Source: Planctomycetia bacterium (GTDB lineage: Bacteria > Planctomycetota > Phycisphaerae > Phycisphaerales > SM1A02). Taken from it: a stretch of 6,571 nt of DNA. Location of the stretch: the NCBI GenBank assembly GCA_005799475.1, contig SYGQ01000077.1:1-6571 (forward strand), written 5' to 3'. Shown in pieces: positions 6,123 to 6,571 of the stretch; within the stretch, counting starts at the first letter, position 1; each line of letters starts with the position of its first letter. The translations under genes and the position numbers were made by a program. The notes below the pieces were generated by a model. That model was not told where the DNA came from and made no database searches. It saw nothing but the letters and a program-made list of their open reading frames with translations.

Positions 6123-6571
6123 ATGCCATCAGGGTCCACAAGAGGGGCGGTCCTTGCGCTCGCCAGTTGCTCGATCGCCACACTTCTCATGGGATGGTCC
6201 GCCAGCGGGCCGCTCACGCTCGCCGGGGGAACCAATGATCAGGTGCAGCCCAAGGTTGGCGTCGCCAGCGATGGCGGATCCTTCCTCGCGTGGTTCGACA
6301 ACGCCACCGGCGGCTACGATGTCCGCGCGAATCGTTTCGATGGGACCGGCGCTCCCATGTGGGGCGCGAATGGGACGCTTGTCGCCGACCGCAGCTTTTC
6401 TTCGACAGTCGACTACAGCGCGTGGGTGTGCAGCGGCAACCGATTTGCAGTCGCCTACAACGACGACCGTCTTGGGGGTGACCGCATCAGTGTGAGCATG
6501 CTCAGCGCCACCGGCGGCATCACCTGGACCAACACGATCGATTCACTTGGCGCGTATGTAGCGAACCCAAA
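6123..6571 (+). CDS. 5' part of a secreted protein with propeller-type repeats (cut by the right edge)
   Basis: From ATG at 6123 the frame stays open for 149 codons to the end of the window. The N-terminus, MPSGSTRGAVLALASCSIAT followed by LLMGWSASG, is a signal peptide with one Arg and a hydrophobic core. Cleavage after WSA (signal peptidase I) is likely. LASC at residues 13-16 also fits a lipobox, although the hydrophobic stretch before it is short. The mature part contains units such as QPKVGVASDGGSFLAWFDN, then GGYDVRANRFDGTGAPMWGANG, and later GNRFAVAYNDDRLGGDRISV, VSMLSATGGITW. These resemble repeats of extracellular beta-propeller-like proteins in which a 'track what was recorded' strand pattern (YDVxAxRFDxxGxxxWGANG) recurs. 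No catalytic motif is visible. The ATG at 6115 belongs to a different frame lacking a signal peptide or a recognisable pattern, so 6123 is preferred. No strong Shine-Dalgarno is seen; GGGCGGGAA lies about 20 nt upstream. Confidence 0.82.
   Translation, partial: MPSGSTRGAVLALASCSIATLLMGWSASGPLTLAGGTNDQVQPKVGVASDGGSFLAWFDNATGGYDVRANRFDGTGAPMWGANGTLVADRSFSSTVDYSAWVCSGNRFAVAYNDDRLGGDRISVSMLSATGGITWTNTIDSLGAYVANP

Noticed and set aside
6115..6495. Plus-strand ORF from ATG 6115 (126 codons)
   Set aside because: It overlaps the frame from 6123, which has a signal peptide and repeat motifs; this one is Ser/Arg/Pro-rich and featureless.

Overview
This GC-rich window looks like chromosomal DNA from a planctomycete, most likely of the Phycisphaerae type. 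The inference rests on three things. The large minus-strand gene has the layout of the 'PVC-type heme-binding CxxCH' proteins, which are mostly found in Planctomycetota and Verrucomicrobiota. The first gene ends in a two-loop, dockerin-like DxNxDG tail, which is common on secreted proteins of that group. Shine-Dalgarno sequences are weak or absent. No marker gene is present, so the assignment stays an inference.

Layout, left to right. Positions 1-657 (+) hold the 3' end of a secreted FG-GAP/VCBS-repeat protein with an Ig-like domain and the calcium-loop tail. Positions 694-2040 (+) encode a 448-residue, roughly 12-helix membrane protein of the polysaccharide flippase (Wzx-like, MOP superfamily) type. 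Positions 1991-5713 (-) encode a 1240-residue predicted exported protein: an N-terminal propeller of the membrane-bound-dehydrogenase type, HEAT-like helical repeats, a PA14 domain, more helical repeats and a C-terminal cytochrome c domain with one CxxCH. Its 3' end overlaps the flippase gene by 50 bp, tail to tail. A 61-bp divergent spacer separates it from a small unrecognised gene (5775-6074, +, 99 residues). At 6123 (+) begins a secreted protein with repeats of the beta-propeller type, cut by the right edge.

The coding density is very high: no gap exceeds 61 bp. I see no RNA gene, insertion sequence, CRISPR array, attachment site or convincing intrinsic terminator.

The genes do not form an obvious single pathway. 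Four of the five (all but the small 99-residue protein) point to the cell envelope or exterior, but they lie on both strands and share no operon logic beyond same-strand adjacency. I do not see a clear new multi-gene system. The most interesting items are the architecture and shortened heme domain of the large cytochrome-type protein, its weak signal peptide, and the convergent coding overlap.
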